Shown: positions 18,001 to 27,645 of the stretch, piece after piece
How positions within the stretch are numbered: position 1 is the stretch's first letter
Layout of the letters: each line of letters opens with the position of its first letter
From: Nitrosomonas sp. Nm84
GTDB taxonomy: Bacteria > Pseudomonadota > Gammaproteobacteria > Burkholderiales > Nitrosomonadaceae
Reading direction: 5' to 3'
Assembly (NCBI RefSeq): GCF_003201565.1
Contig: NZ_QJJP01000008.1
Coordinates: 49,609-113,608, forward strand
Length of the DNA stretch: 64,000 nt
Notes under the pieces: model-generated
Databases searched by the model: none
Told to the model about the DNA's origin: nothing
Seen by the model: only the letters and a program-made list of their open reading frames with translations
Program-made: the position numbers and the translations under genes

Positions 18001-18948
18001 ATTGCTGATTGAGGCACCCGATTTATCATTTTCCGCCGCCCCATCCAAACGAAAACCATTGCTGCCGTCTAGGTTCGATAAATCCAGCGTGGCACTAAAA
18101 CCGGAAGCTTTACCAAATACCACGTAACTGGAACCAGATCTATCGCCGTTTGGAGCAGCGTTAGGGTCACCTATGATCACGTCATCAAAGCCGTCGCCGT
18201 TGACGTCTCCGGCACTGCTGACCGATCTGCCCGAATAATTACCCGCAGCCACCCCATCCAGACGGAAACCATTGCTACCGTCGAGACTGGATAAACCCAG
18301 CGTAGCACCAAAACCCGAGGCTTTACCAAATACCACGTAACTGAAGGGATCTTCGTGCCCTCCCGAAGCACCGATAATCACATCATCAAAGCCGTCGCCA
18401 TTGACGTCTCCAGCACCACTGACTGAAACGATGGGATTTCCAACCTCATCCAAATGAAATCCATTGCTGCCGTCAAGGCTGGATAAATTGAAGTCAGCAG
18501 CAAAACCGGAAGCCTTGCCAAATACCACGTAACCGGCACCATCAGCTACTTGTGGGTTAGCATAATAATCATAATCACCCTGAGCGCCAATAATGACATC
18601 ATCAAAACCATCGCCATTGATGTCTCCTGCATCGCTGACTAAAAATGGGTTCGTGCGGGAATCTCCACCAAGAAATTGGAAACCGTTATTGCCATTGAGG
18701 CTGAATAGATCCAACGTGGCATCAGCACTTGAAGCCTTGCCAAACACCACGTAACTGGCACCGAACGTATTGGTATACGAACCATCGATACTAAGGGCGC
18801 CTACCATCACATCATCAAAGCCATCGCCATTGATATCCCCTGCACTGCTGACTGGTGTATCCAAACCATAGAAGTAGGTGCCCAAGCCATCCAGACGAAA
18901 CCCATTGCTGCCATTCAGAATAGATACGTTAATAATCGGTATTGCCAT
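15013..18948 (-). CDS. Giant FG-GAP/RTX secreted protein, double seven-repeat propeller (paralogue A)
   Basis: The 1311-residue protein consists of two similar halves. Residues about 1-482 hold seven FG-GAP repeats, each with NGFRLDG, AGDVNGDGFDDVIVGAP and SGSSYVVFGKASGF; the DxNGDGxDD segment is a calcium-binding loop as in integrin-alpha propellers. Residues 483-649 are an RTX-like module (GDGNDRMDGRGGADIFHG). Residues 650-1141 hold seven more FG-GAP repeats, and 1142-1311 a second RTX module ending DDVVLLVGMNLATDFA. No signal peptide is present, so type I secretion is likely. The start ATG has AGGAG nearby. It is the most downstream of four tandem paralogues. A role in adhesion or cell-surface structure is inferred from fold only. 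Confidence 0.88.
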   Translation of the reverse strand: MAIPIINVSILNGSNGFRLDGLGTYFYGLDTPVSSAGDINGDGFDDVMVGALSIDGSYTNTFGASYVVFGKASSADATLDLFSLNGNNGFQFLGGDSRTNPFLVSDAGDINGDGFDDVIIGAQGDYDYYANPQVADGAGYVVFGKASGFAADFNLSSLDGSNGFHLDEVGNPIVSVSGAGDVNGDGFDDVIIGASGGHEDPFSYVVFGKASGFGATLGLSSLDGSNGFRLDGVAAGNYSGRSVSSAGDVNGDGFDDVIIGDPNAAPNGDRSGSSYVVFGKASGFSATLDLSNLDGSNGFRLDGAAENDKSGASISNAGDINGDGFDDLIVGNPGTNSSYVVFGKASSFDAALNLSSLDGNNGFRLDGSGVSVSGAGDVNGDGLDDLIIGAPRADPAGIRDAGSSYVVFGRASGFAATLDLSSLDGNDGFRLDGAKTFDILGESVSGAGDVNNDGFDDLIISARGFGPDGGIGASYVVFGGNFIAGEAVYLGTAEDDNLAGTELAERFEAGDGNDRMDGRGGADIFHGDSGDDTIAVPDLDFQSVDGGVGTDTLELMGAGIRLNLADFPDTIDGIETIDLTGSGSNTLTLTLPDLLSLSDTTDTFTVDGNADDRIVGLVDGWTDGGVDGDYRIFTNSGTTLRVDRTMRTDATDVPIAGVIILADLDGNNGFRLNRMVTKDSTNYFLSSSVSNAGDINGDGFDDVIVGAPDADLNSGNSGSSYVVFGHAAGFDATLDLSSLDGGNGFRLDGVAVSDYSGSSVSSAGDVNGDGFDDVIVGAPGADPNGSASGSSYVVFGRAAGFAAAMDLSSLDGDSGFRLDGAVEGDVVGSVSSAGDVNGDGFDDVIVGAPGADSNGDASGSSYVVFGRASGFDATLNLSSLDGSNGFRLDGVAKSDSSGTSVSNAGDINGDGFNDVIVGAPGADPNGNRSGSSYVVLGKASGFDATLDLSSLDGNNGFRLDGVARYDGSGNSVSNAGDVNGDGFDDLIVGAGGPNYVVFGKSSSFAATLNLSSLDGSNGFRLDGLGSSVSSAGDVNGDGFDDLIVGAPSADNSNYGYDTGVSYVVFGRASGFSAAMDLSSLDGSNGIRLVGVEEYSQSGDSVSGAGDVNGDGFDDLMVGAPGRNRYGADFGSSYVIFGRSDFGGGSGGNVIAGTPGNDVLKGTSTAEVFEAGAGNDLMIGRGGADVFHGGAGDDNIRIADLDFTSIDGGSGDDRLHLDGSGLNMNLADFENKISGIETICIYGRGDNTLTLTAVDLRNLSDTSNTLKVNGNAGDRIVLDGDWVDGGNRGFYHTYTQDDVVLLVGMNLATDFA

Positions 18949-19040
18949 GATCGTGACTCCTCGCTAAATGATTGATCAATCAACTTTTCTGGAAAAAGTG
19001 ACAGAAATAGCAGTGCGCTATTCGATAAACTAGTATGTAG

Positions 19041-19069
19041 ATACTACGCCGGAAAAATCCTACCGACAA
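19041..19069 (-). promoter_or_regulatory. Conserved promoter of FG-GAP paralogue A
   Basis: Read on the minus strand, TTGTCG (19069-19064) is followed after 17 bp by TAGTAT (19046-19041). The spacer GTAGGATTTTTCCGGCG is shared almost unchanged with the promoters at 27403 and 29642. This would give a leader of roughly 85 nt before the start codon. Confidence 0.6.
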
Positions 19070-19114
19070 CCGGGTAGTTTTTGTAATTGGAGAGGTTATG
19101 AAGAATCCGAATTC

Positions 19115-19183
19115 GTCATTCCGAATACAGCGAGAAATCTATCAGAATCAATAGTGTATATTTCTCGCTATGCTCGAAATGAC
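19115..19183. repeat. REP-like inverted repeat (copy 1)
   Basis: GTCATTCCGAATACAGCGAG near the left edge is mirrored by CTCGCTATGCTCGAAATGAC at the right edge, giving an imperfect stem of about 24 bp. Related copies lie at 27477-27546 and 29721-29788, all upstream of FG-GAP genes. Confidence 0.7.
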
Positions 19184-19286
19184 AGTTGTCAAATCCTTCG
19201 GCAGGTTCGGGAAAATAGCGGAGTGTTGATTATGTTCGAGATAGCTCCCGAATCCTCGATGCGACCAACAACGGAACCAGCGTTCT

Positions 19287-22200
19287 TTATGCAAAATCCA
19301 CCGTCACATTCTGCCCCACCAACAATACCGCATCGTCATGGGTATAAACATGGTAATAACCGGAGCCGCGTGGACCGCCGTCGACCCAGCCGTCGTCCTG
19401 GACAGTAATGTGATCTCCCGCATTGCCATTGACTCTGAGCGTATTGGTGTTATCCGACAAACTCAACAAACCTTCTGCGGTTAATGTCAACGTATTGTCC
19501 CCCCTGCCATACAAGCAGATGGTTTCGATGCCATGGATTTTGTTGCCGAAATTTGCCAAGTCCAGATTCAGATCCTTGCCGCCCAGGTGCAACGTGTCGT
19601 TGCCGCTACTGCCGTCAACCGAGCCAAAACCAAGATCCGCCACCTGGATGTAATCATCGCCGGCGCCGCCATGAAACACATCAGCCCCGCCGCGACCGAT
19701 CATCCGATCATTGCCGTCTCCGGCTTCAAAAATATCCGCTGCTGAAGTGCCTTTGAGAGCATCATTTCCGGGCGTACCCGCAATGACGTTGTCACCGCCA
19801 CTGCTACCACCAAAATCGCGGCTGCCGAAGATGACGTAACCGGGATTGCCGTTTAGAGTAGCAACAATCAAGTCATCAAAGCCATCACCATTCACATCCC
19901 CTGCACCGCTGACCGATGCCCCCATTCCATAGCCTGTCAGTGCTTCGTCTAAACGAACACCGTTGCTGCCATCCAGACTGGATAAACTTAATATGGCATC
20001 AAAACCGGAATCGCGCCCAAATATCACGTAACTGGAACCGGATGAATATGCGTTATAGCCATTCGGACTGGCACCAGGTGCACCGATGATCACATCATCA
20101 AATCCATCGCCGTTGACGTCCCCTGCATTGCTGACTGCTCTGCCCGCTCTATCATATTCAGCTCCTCCATCCAAGCGAAAACCATTGCTGCCATCGAGAG
20201 TAGATAAATCCAGCGTGGCGTCAAAACCCGAAGCCCGTCCAAATACCACATAACTGGAGCCTGCGCGATAATTGTCGTTCGGATCGGCGTCGCCAGCACC
20301 GACAATCACATCATCAAGACCATCGCCATTCACGTCTCCAGCATCACTAACGGAAAATCCTAAGTTGTCATACGCTGCTACCCCATCCAGGCGGAAACCG
20401 TTTTTGCCATCAAGGCTGGATAATTCTAATGTAGCAGCAAAACCGGATGCCTTGCCGAATATCACGTAACTGGAACCGGCACGAAATTCTCCGTTCGGAC
20501 TGGCACTGCGAGCGCCGACAATCACATCATCAAAGCCGTCACCGTTGACATCCCCCGCGCTGTTGACCGAATAACCCGAAACATCGCCGCTCTTCGTTCC
20601 ATCCAAGCGAAAACCGTTATTGCCGTCAAGACTGGATAAATCCTGCGAAGCAGAAAAACCGGAAGCCTTGCCGAACACTATATAGCTGGAGCCAGAAAGC
20701 CCACCGTTTGGATCAGCATAAGGAGCGCCGATAATCACATCATCAAAACCATCGCCATTGATATCTCCGGCATTGCTGACCGAAGCACCTGACTGATCCC
20801 CGCTCTCCGTTCCATCCAGGCGAAAACCATTAGTACCGTCAAGACTGGATAAATTCAGCATAGCGCTAAAGCCTGATGCCTTACCAAACACCACGTAGCT
20901 GGAGCCGGAAGAAAAACCGTTCGGTTCAGCCCCCGCATTGCCGATAATCACATCGGCGAAGCCATCACCGTTGACGTCTCCGGCATTACTGACGGTTCCA
21001 CCTTCATCCAAGCGAAAACCATTTTTGCCATTCAGGCCAGTAAAATCCTGCGTGGCGCTAAATCCAGAAACCTTGCCAAAAATTACGTAATTGTGTGCGG
21101 AGTAGGAGCCAGTTCCATATCTCGTAGCGCTGATGATTACATCATCAAATCCATCGCCATTGACATCACCTGCGCTGCTGACTAATCTAATCGGCAAATT
21201 CACTCCACTCAAGCGAAAACCATTGCTACCATCAAGATCAGCCAAATTGATCACACCCGATATCGGCACCTCTGTGTGCACAGCCCTATCTACTCGCAGC
21301 GTCGTCCCGCTATTGGTAAAAACACGATAATTGCCATCGATGCCGCCATCCGTCCAGCCATCACTGAGTCCTACGATACGATCTCCTCCGTTACCATTCA
21401 CTGTAAAAGTATTTGTCGTGCTCGAAAGACTGAGCAAATCCGGCAGCGTGAGCGTCAATGTATTGTCACCGCTACCGGTCAGATTGATCGTTTCGATGCC
21501 ATCGATGGTATCCGTGAAGTTGGCCAGATCCAGATGGATGCTCCCACCTGTCAATTCCAGTGTGTCGCTGCCAGCTCCACCATCGACTGATTGAAAGCCG
21601 AGATCAGGTACCACGATGGTATCGTCGCCGGCATCGCCATGAAATATATCCGCACCGCCAAGACCGGTCATGCGGTCATTACCGCCACCCGCCTCAAAGC
21701 GCTCTGCCAGAGTCGTGCCTACGAGATTATCATCTCCTTGAGTACCCAGGTATATCGGCTCACCGGTAATAAAGTCGCCGCCAAATACTACATAACTGGA
21801 ACCGGATCTCTCACCACTTGGTTCAGCATAACGAGCACCAATGATCAAATCATCAAAACCATCACTGTTGACATCCCCGGCACCGCTGACCGATGCGCCA
21901 AACTGATCAGATCCCGACACGCCTTCCAGGCGGAAACCATCATTGCCGTCGAGCTTGGATAAATCCAGCGTGGCAGCAAAACCTGAGGTTTTTCCAAATA
22001 TCACGTAACTGGAACCAGAATTTATACCATTCGGATCAACGCTAGGTGCGCCCACAATCAGATCATCGAAACCATCGCCATTGATGTCCCCGGCGCTGCT
22101 GGCCATGCTACCTCCATCCAGACGAAAACCGCTAATTCCATCGAGGCTGGATAAATCCAGCGTAGCCCCAAAACCGGAAGCCTTGCCGAATACCACGTAA

Positions 22201-23225
22201 CTGGAACCGGAATAATCGTCGTTCGGATTGGCACTAGGTGCATTAACAATCACATCATCAAAACCGTCGCCGTTGACATCTCCGGCATTACTGATTGAAC
22301 CGCCAGATCTGTCATACGCTGCCCCACCATCCAGACGGAAACCATTGCTGCCATCAAGGCTGGATAAGTCCATCGCGGCAGAAAAACCGGAAGCACGTCC
22401 AAACACCACATAGCTGGAACCGGAATCTTTCCCATTCGGATCAGCACCATAAGCACCGATAATCAAATCATCAAAGCCATCGCCATTGACATCCCCGGCA
22501 TTACTGATTGAACCGCCAGATCGATCGCGCGTTGCCACGCCATCCAGACGAAAACCATTGCTGCCATTAAGATTGGATAGTTCCATCGTAGCGTCAAAAC
22601 CCGAAGCCCGCCCAAATACCACATAGCTGGAACCGGAGAAAAAACCGTTCGGGTCAGCAAGACTAACACCAACAATCACATCACCAAAACCATCCCCATT
22701 GACATCCCCGGCACCGCTGACTGTAACACTGGAACTTATATCCCCTCTCAGTTGAAACCCATTGTTACCATCAAGGTTGGATAAATTGATGTCAGCAGTA
22801 AAACCGGAGGCGCGTCCAAATACCACGTATCCGGCACCTTCATATGATGCGTATGTAGGGATATAAACACCCGGAGCACCAATAATGACATCATCATAGC
22901 CATCGCCATTGACGTCTCCTGCATCGCTGACTATATATGGACGCGTGTTGGAACCTGAAGCATTCAGTCGGAAACCGTTATTGCCATCGAGGCTGGATAA
23001 ATCAATGTCAGCAGCGAAATCAGAATCTCGTCCAAATACTACATAACTGAAACCGGAATAACTTCTATAGCTTCGAGCACCAATAATCACATCATCAAAG
23101 CCATCACCATTGACATCCCCGGCATTACTTACAGAATAACCCAGCCGATCATCAGCTGCTTCTCCATCCAAACGAAACCCATTGCTACCATTCAAAATAG
23201 ATACGTTAATAATTGGTATTGCCAT
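19287..23225 (-). CDS. Giant FG-GAP/RTX secreted protein, double seven-repeat propeller (paralogue B)
   Basis: The 1312-residue paralogue has the same order: seven FG-GAP repeats (about residues 1-486), an RTX-like module (487-653, GGGNDRMTGLGGADIFHGDA), seven more FG-GAP repeats (654-1142) and a terminal RTX module ending YTHDDAVLLVGQNVTVDFA. Some repeats are shortened in their variable loop (DGISGFRLDGGSMASSAGD) but keep the calcium loop; one has DVNGDGFGD. The true start is the ATG at 23225, with AAGGAG 8 nt upstream, not the TTG two codons earlier. It follows paralogue C after only 72 bp with no shared promoter block in between, so B and C are probably one transcript. Confidence 0.88.
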   Translation of the reverse strand: MAIPIINVSILNGSNGFRLDGEAADDRLGYSVSNAGDVNGDGFDDVIIGARSYRSYSGFSYVVFGRDSDFAADIDLSSLDGNNGFRLNASGSNTRPYIVSDAGDVNGDGYDDVIIGAPGVYIPTYASYEGAGYVVFGRASGFTADINLSNLDGNNGFQLRGDISSSVTVSGAGDVNGDGFGDVIVGVSLADPNGFFSGSSYVVFGRASGFDATMELSNLNGSNGFRLDGVATRDRSGGSISNAGDVNGDGFDDLIIGAYGADPNGKDSGSSYVVFGRASGFSAAMDLSSLDGSNGFRLDGGAAYDRSGGSISNAGDVNGDGFDDVIVNAPSANPNDDYSGSSYVVFGKASGFGATLDLSSLDGISGFRLDGGSMASSAGDINGDGFDDLIVGAPSVDPNGINSGSSYVIFGKTSGFAATLDLSKLDGNDGFRLEGVSGSDQFGASVSGAGDVNSDGFDDLIIGARYAEPSGERSGSSYVVFGGDFITGEPIYLGTQGDDNLVGTTLAERFEAGGGNDRMTGLGGADIFHGDAGDDTIVVPDLGFQSVDGGAGSDTLELTGGSIHLDLANFTDTIDGIETINLTGSGDNTLTLTLPDLLSLSSTTNTFTVNGNGGDRIVGLSDGWTDGGIDGNYRVFTNSGTTLRVDRAVHTEVPISGVINLADLDGSNGFRLSGVNLPIRLVSSAGDVNGDGFDDVIISATRYGTGSYSAHNYVIFGKVSGFSATQDFTGLNGKNGFRLDEGGTVSNAGDVNGDGFADVIIGNAGAEPNGFSSGSSYVVFGKASGFSAMLNLSSLDGTNGFRLDGTESGDQSGASVSNAGDINGDGFDDVIIGAPYADPNGGLSGSSYIVFGKASGFSASQDLSSLDGNNGFRLDGTKSGDVSGYSVNSAGDVNGDGFDDVIVGARSASPNGEFRAGSSYVIFGKASGFAATLELSSLDGKNGFRLDGVAAYDNLGFSVSDAGDVNGDGLDDVIVGAGDADPNDNYRAGSSYVVFGRASGFDATLDLSTLDGSNGFRLDGGAEYDRAGRAVSNAGDVNGDGFDDVIIGAPGASPNGYNAYSSGSSYVIFGRDSGFDAILSLSSLDGSNGVRLDEALTGYGMGASVSGAGDVNGDGFDDLIVATLNGNPGYVIFGSRDFGGSSGGDNVIAGTPGNDALKGTSAADIFEAGDGNDRMIGRGGADVFHGGAGDDYIQVADLGFGSVDGSSGNDTLHLGGKDLNLDLANFGNKIHGIETICLYGRGDNTLTLTAEGLLSLSDNTNTLRVNGNAGDHITVQDDGWVDGGPRGSGYYHVYTHDDAVLLVGQNVTVDFA

Positions 23226-23297
23226 GATCAAATCTCCTTATGAATTTCAATCCGGCAGCTTTAGGAATACCGCAAGCGCCGCTGATGTAACTTTCCG

Positions 23298-26200
23298 CTA
23301 CGCAAAATCCACCGTCACATTCTGCCCCACCAACAACACCGCGTCGTTATGGGTGTACACATGGTAATAACCGGAGCCGCGGGGGCCGCCGTCGACCCAG
23401 CCGTCGTCCTGGATAGTAATGTGATCTCCCGCATTGCCATTGATTCTCAGGGTATTGGTGCTATCCGACAGGTCTAAGAGATTTGTTGCGGTTAAGGTCA
23501 ACGCATTGTCGCCCCGGCCATATAAACAGATGGTTTCGATACCGTGGATTTTGTCGCCGAGATTTGCCAAATCCAGATTCAGATTCTTGCCGTCCAGGTG
23601 CAGCGTGTCGTTGCCGCTGCCGCCGTCAACCGAGCCAAAACCAAGATCCGCCACCTGGATATAATCATCGCCGGCACCGCCATGAAACACATCTGCGCCG
23701 CCGCGCCCGATCATTTTGTCGTTGCCATCGCCTGCTTCAAAAATATCCGCTGACGGGGTGCCTTTGAGGACATCATTTCCGGGCGTGCCCGCAATGACAT
23801 TGTCGCCGCCAAAGTCACTGCTGCCGAATATCACGTAGCTGGAACCGGAAGATTCACCGTTCGGATCAGCGCCATAAGCACCAACAATCAGATCATCAAA
23901 ACCATCGCCATTGACGTCTCCGGCGCTGCTAACTGAACGGCCTGATCGATCACCCACTACTGCTCCATCCAGACGAACGCCGTTATTACTATCGAAGCTG
24001 GACAAATTCATCGTAGCTCCAAAACCAGTGGTCTTACCAAATACTACATAACTGGAGCCGGAGGATTCGCCGTTCGGATCAGCGCCATAAGCACCGATAA
24101 GCAAATCATCCAAACCATCGCCATTGACGTCGCCAGCATTACTAACGGAGAATCCTGATCGGTCACCGATCGTCGCTCCTTTTATACTAAAACCATTATT
24201 ACCGTCTAGCTTAGTTAAGTCCAGCAGAGCGTCAAAACCAGAAGCTTTTCCAAACACTACATAATTGGAACTAGAACCGGAACCCACGGGAGTTTTACCA
24301 GAAAGACCGACGATCAAATCATCAAAACCATCGCCGTTGATATCTCCGGCACTACTGACTGAAGGTTTTGAATTTTCTGGCGTGTAACCCAATCCATCTA
24401 TCACGAAACCATTACTTCCATCCAGGCTCAATAAACTTAATGTAGCATTAAAACCAGAAGACTTTCCAAACACCACGTAACTGATACTGGAATATGCATA
24501 ACTAAACATATCATTGCTCTGAAGAAGAACACCGGCAATCAAATCAGCAAAACCATCACCATTGATATCCCCGGCAGTACTAACTGACACACCACCGTAT
24601 ACCGAACTATAATTAGTCAGTTTAAACCCATTATCCCCATCAAGATTGGATAGATTTAGCTCAGCATCAAAACCAGAATTACTGCCAAAAACTACATAAC
24701 TAGTCCTAGATGCACCTACAATCACATCATCAAAACCATCGCCATTGACATCTCCTGCGCTGCTAACTGAATCACCCGAACGATCAAATAACCTTACCCC
24801 ATCCAAGCGGAAACCATTATTGCCATCCAGGCTGGATAGATTCATCGCGGCACTAAAACCGGATGCTTTGCCAAATACTACGTAACTGGAGCCTGAGCTA
24901 GTACCGTTCGGATTAGCACTGGGAGCACCAACAAACACATCATCAAAGCCATCGCCGTTAACATCGCCTGCAGCACTAACTGATTCTCCTGATCTATCAT
25001 TTGTAGCCATTCCATCCAAACGAAAACCGTCATTGCCATCCAAACTGGATAAATCCATCACGGCATCAAAACCGGAGGCTTTGCCAAACACCACGTAACT
25101 GGAGCCGGAGTTCTCACCGTTGGTATCAGCGCCTGAGGCTCCGATGATTACATCATCAAAACCGTCGCCGTTGACATCACCTGCATCGCTGACCGAAACG
25201 CCTGAAACATCACTTACCGCAGCTCCATCGAGGCGGAAACCGTTATTGCCGTCGAGATTAGCTAGGTTAATCACGCCAGCAGGCGCTGGTGTCCTAGCCG
25301 GATGGTCCGTACGCACAGATGTGTCTACCCTGAGCGCTAGCCCCTGATTGGTATAAAGATGATAATCACCATCGACGCCACCATCCGCCCAACCACTGAA
25401 AAGTCCAACGACATGATCGTCCGTATTGCCATTCACTGTAAAAGTGTCGGTAGTATCGGATAAACTGAGCAAGCCTGGTAACGTGAGCGTCAAAGTATTG
25501 TTACCATTACCAGTCAAATCAATTGTTTCGATGCCATCGATTTTACCGTCGAAATCAGCCAGATTCAGATTAAGGCCGCCCCCCGCCAATTCCAGTGTGT
25601 CGCTGCCAATCCCGCCATCCACCGATTGAAAGTTAAGATCCGGCACTTTGATAATATCGTCACCGGCATCCCCATGGAACACATCCGCCCCACCAAAGCC
25701 GGTTATGAGATCATTGCCATTACCCGCCTCGAAGCGCTCTGCCGTTGAAGTTCCTCTGAGGTGATCATCCCTGGGACTGCCACGATATACCGCTTCACCG
25801 GTGAAATTGCCGCCAAATACGACATAACTTGATCCAGAAAAAACGCCATTTCCTTTAAAAGATATGCTACTGACGATCAGATCATCGAAGCCATCGCTAT
25901 TCACATCCCCCGCATTACTAACTAATTGGTCAAAATGACCTTCATTTGCTTCACCGTCAAGACGAAAACCGTTGCTACCATCGAGGTTGGATAAATTCAT
26001 CACCGCACTAAAACCAGAAACCTTTCCAAACACCACATAGCTAGCGCCGACGTCATAATGGTTATCATAGTTGTCATTCGGATCAGCACCAGATGCACCG
26101 ACAAGCAAATCATCCAATCCATCGCCGTTGACATCTCCGGCACTACTAACTGAACCTCCAGAATAATCACCTGCCCCTTCTCCATCCAGGCGAAAACCGT

Positions 26201-27311
26201 TATTGCCATCAAGACTGGATAAATCCATGTCAGCTTCAAAACCGGAAGCCTTGCCAAATACCACGTAACTGGAGCCGGAAAAACTGCCGTTCGGGTCAGC
26301 GCCATCTGCCCCGACAATTACATCATCAAAACCATCGCCATTGACATCTCCCGCAGTACTGACTGACCAGCCCGAACCAAAATCCGCCTCTCCATCAAGA
26401 CGGAAGCCATTATTGCCATCCAGGCTGGATAAATTCATCGCGGCACTAAAACCGGATGCTTTGCCAAATACTACATAACTGGAGCCGGCACTGTAGTTAC
26501 CGTTCGAATCAGCGCCGGGAGCACCAACAATCAAATCGTCAAAGCCGTCGCCGTTGATGTCTCCTGCACCGCTGACTGACAGGCCAGAATAATCACGTTC
26601 CATCACTCCATCCAGACGAAAGCCGTTATTGCCATCCAAGCTGGATAAATCCATTTCAGCTTCAAAATCGGAAGCCTTGCCAAACACCACGTAGCTGGAG
26701 CCGGATTGATCGCCGTTTAGATCAGCGTTAATTGCTCCGACAATCACATCATCAAAACCATCGCCATTGACGTCTCCGGCATTACTGACCGACCAACCCA
26801 ATCTATCAAGCTCCGCCACCCCATCCAAGCGGAAACCATTACTACCATCCAGACTGGATAAATTCATCGCAGCACTAAAACCGGATGCTTTGCCAAATAC
26901 CACGTAACTGGAGCCGGAAGCACTGCTGTTCGGGTCAGCGCCATCTGCTCCGACAATCAGATCATCAAAACCATCGCCATTGACGTCCCCGGCATTACTG
27001 ACCGACCAACCCAATCTATCAAGCCTCGCCACCCCATCCAGACGAAAACCGTTACTGCCATCCAAGCTGGATAAATTCATCTCAGCATCAAAACCGGAAG
27101 CTTTGCCAAACACCACGTAACTTGAACCGGCACCGTAGTTGCCGTTTGGATCAGCATCCCATGCCCCAACAATCAGATCATCAAAACCATCGCCGTTGAC
27201 ATCGCCTGCATTGCTGATCGATATGGCTGATTGATCAGACGCCGCCACCCCATCCAGACGAAACCCATTGCTGCCATTAAGAATCGACACGTTAATGATT
27301 GGTATTGCCAT
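23298..27311 (-). CDS. Giant FG-GAP/RTX secreted protein, double seven-repeat propeller (paralogue C)
   Basis: The 1337-residue paralogue has seven FG-GAP repeats (about residues 1-501), an RTX-like module (502-679, GNGNDLITGFGGADVFHG), seven further FG-GAP repeats (680-1167) and a terminal RTX module (1168-1337) ending THNDAVLLVGQNVTVDFA. Repeats 2 and 3 of the first array are nearly identical (RLDRLGWSVSNAGDVNGDGF), a sign of recent repeat-level duplication or conversion. The start is the ATG at 27311 with AAGGAG 8 nt upstream; the six codons before it, from a TTG, contain that Shine-Dalgarno. It has its own conserved promoter at 27403. Function unknown; calcium-dependent extracellular protein inferred. 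Confidence 0.88.
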   Translation of the reverse strand: MAIPIINVSILNGSNGFRLDGVAASDQSAISISNAGDVNGDGFDDLIVGAWDADPNGNYGAGSSYVVFGKASGFDAEMNLSSLDGSNGFRLDGVARLDRLGWSVSNAGDVNGDGFDDLIVGADGADPNSSASGSSYVVFGKASGFSAAMNLSSLDGSNGFRLDGVAELDRLGWSVSNAGDVNGDGFDDVIVGAINADLNGDQSGSSYVVFGKASDFEAEMDLSSLDGNNGFRLDGVMERDYSGLSVSGAGDINGDGFDDLIVGAPGADSNGNYSAGSSYVVFGKASGFSAAMNLSSLDGNNGFRLDGEADFGSGWSVSTAGDVNGDGFDDVIVGADGADPNGSFSGSSYVVFGKASGFEADMDLSSLDGNNGFRLDGEGAGDYSGGSVSSAGDVNGDGLDDLLVGASGADPNDNYDNHYDVGASYVVFGKVSGFSAVMNLSNLDGSNGFRLDGEANEGHFDQLVSNAGDVNSDGFDDLIVSSISFKGNGVFSGSSYVVFGGNFTGEAVYRGSPRDDHLRGTSTAERFEAGNGNDLITGFGGADVFHGDAGDDIIKVPDLNFQSVDGGIGSDTLELAGGGLNLNLADFDGKIDGIETIDLTGNGNNTLTLTLPGLLSLSDTTDTFTVNGNTDDHVVGLFSGWADGGVDGDYHLYTNQGLALRVDTSVRTDHPARTPAPAGVINLANLDGNNGFRLDGAAVSDVSGVSVSDAGDVNGDGFDDVIIGASGADTNGENSGSSYVVFGKASGFDAVMDLSSLDGNDGFRLDGMATNDRSGESVSAAGDVNGDGFDDVFVGAPSANPNGTSSGSSYVVFGKASGFSAAMNLSSLDGNNGFRLDGVRLFDRSGDSVSSAGDVNGDGFDDVIVGASRTSYVVFGSNSGFDAELNLSNLDGDNGFKLTNYSSVYGGVSVSTAGDINGDGFADLIAGVLLQSNDMFSYAYSSISYVVFGKSSGFNATLSLLSLDGSNGFVIDGLGYTPENSKPSVSSAGDINGDGFDDLIVGLSGKTPVGSGSSSNYVVFGKASGFDALLDLTKLDGNNGFSIKGATIGDRSGFSVSNAGDVNGDGLDDLLIGAYGADPNGESSGSSYVVFGKTTGFGATMNLSSFDSNNGVRLDGAVVGDRSGRSVSSAGDVNGDGFDDLIVGAYGADPNGESSGSSYVIFGSSDFGGDNVIAGTPGNDVLKGTPSADIFEAGDGNDKMIGRGGADVFHGGAGDDYIQVADLGFGSVDGGSGNDTLHLDGKNLNLDLANLGDKIHGIETICLYGRGDNALTLTATNLLDLSDSTNTLRINGNAGDHITIQDDGWVDGGPRGSGYYHVYTHNDAVLLVGQNVTVDFA

Positions 27312-27402
27312 GATCGTGACTCCTTGCAAAATAATCGATCAATCAACTTGCTGGAAAAAATGACAGAAGTAGCATCGCGCTATTTCATAAGCGAATATCG
27401 GA

Positions 27403-27431
27403 ATACTACGCCGGAAAAATCCTACTGACAA
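27403..27431 (-). promoter_or_regulatory. Conserved promoter of FG-GAP paralogue C
   Basis: On the minus strand TTGTCA (27431-27426), a 17-bp spacer GTAGGATTTTTCCGGCG, then TAGTAT (27408-27403). It is the closest of the three to the sigma70 consensus. The predicted leader is about 85 nt. Confidence 0.62.
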
Positions 27432-27476
27432 TCGGGTAGATTTTGTAATTGGAGAAGCTATAAGGAATCCGAATTT

Positions 27477-27546
27477 ATCATTCCGAATACAACGAGGAAT
27501 CTTGCAGAATCAACAGCGTAGATTTATCGCTATGCTCGGAATGCCG
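27477..27546. repeat. REP-like inverted repeat (copy 2, decayed)
   Basis: ATCATTCCGAATACAACGAG and ATCGCTATGCTCGGAATG are the mirrored ends. The stem carries more mismatches than copy 1 at 19115. Confidence 0.55.
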
Positions 27547-27645
27547 GTTATTAAACTCTTCAGCAGGCTCGGAGGAGTGGCGAAGTGTTGAGTAGGTTCA
27601 GGAGAGCTTCCGAATCCTTGATGCGACCAACGGAATCAGCGTTCT

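Larger units (their letters stand above)
18949..19286 (-). other. Intergenic spacer homologous to 27312-27645
   Basis: This 338-bp non-coding spacer is clearly related over its whole length to the spacer at 27312-27645. It carries a promoter-like block, a 14-bp palindrome TGATTGATCAATCA at 18969-18982, and a REP-like hairpin at 19115-19183. The gene and its spacer therefore seem to have been duplicated together. Confidence 0.8.
27312..27645 (-). other. Intergenic spacer homologous to 18949-19286
   Basis: This 334-bp spacer between paralogues D and C aligns with the spacer at 18949-19286, including the tail reading GCGTTCTTTATGCAAAATCC that overlaps the end of each upstream coding sequence. 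It contains the promoter block and a decayed REP-like hairpin. I see no gene in it. Confidence 0.8.
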
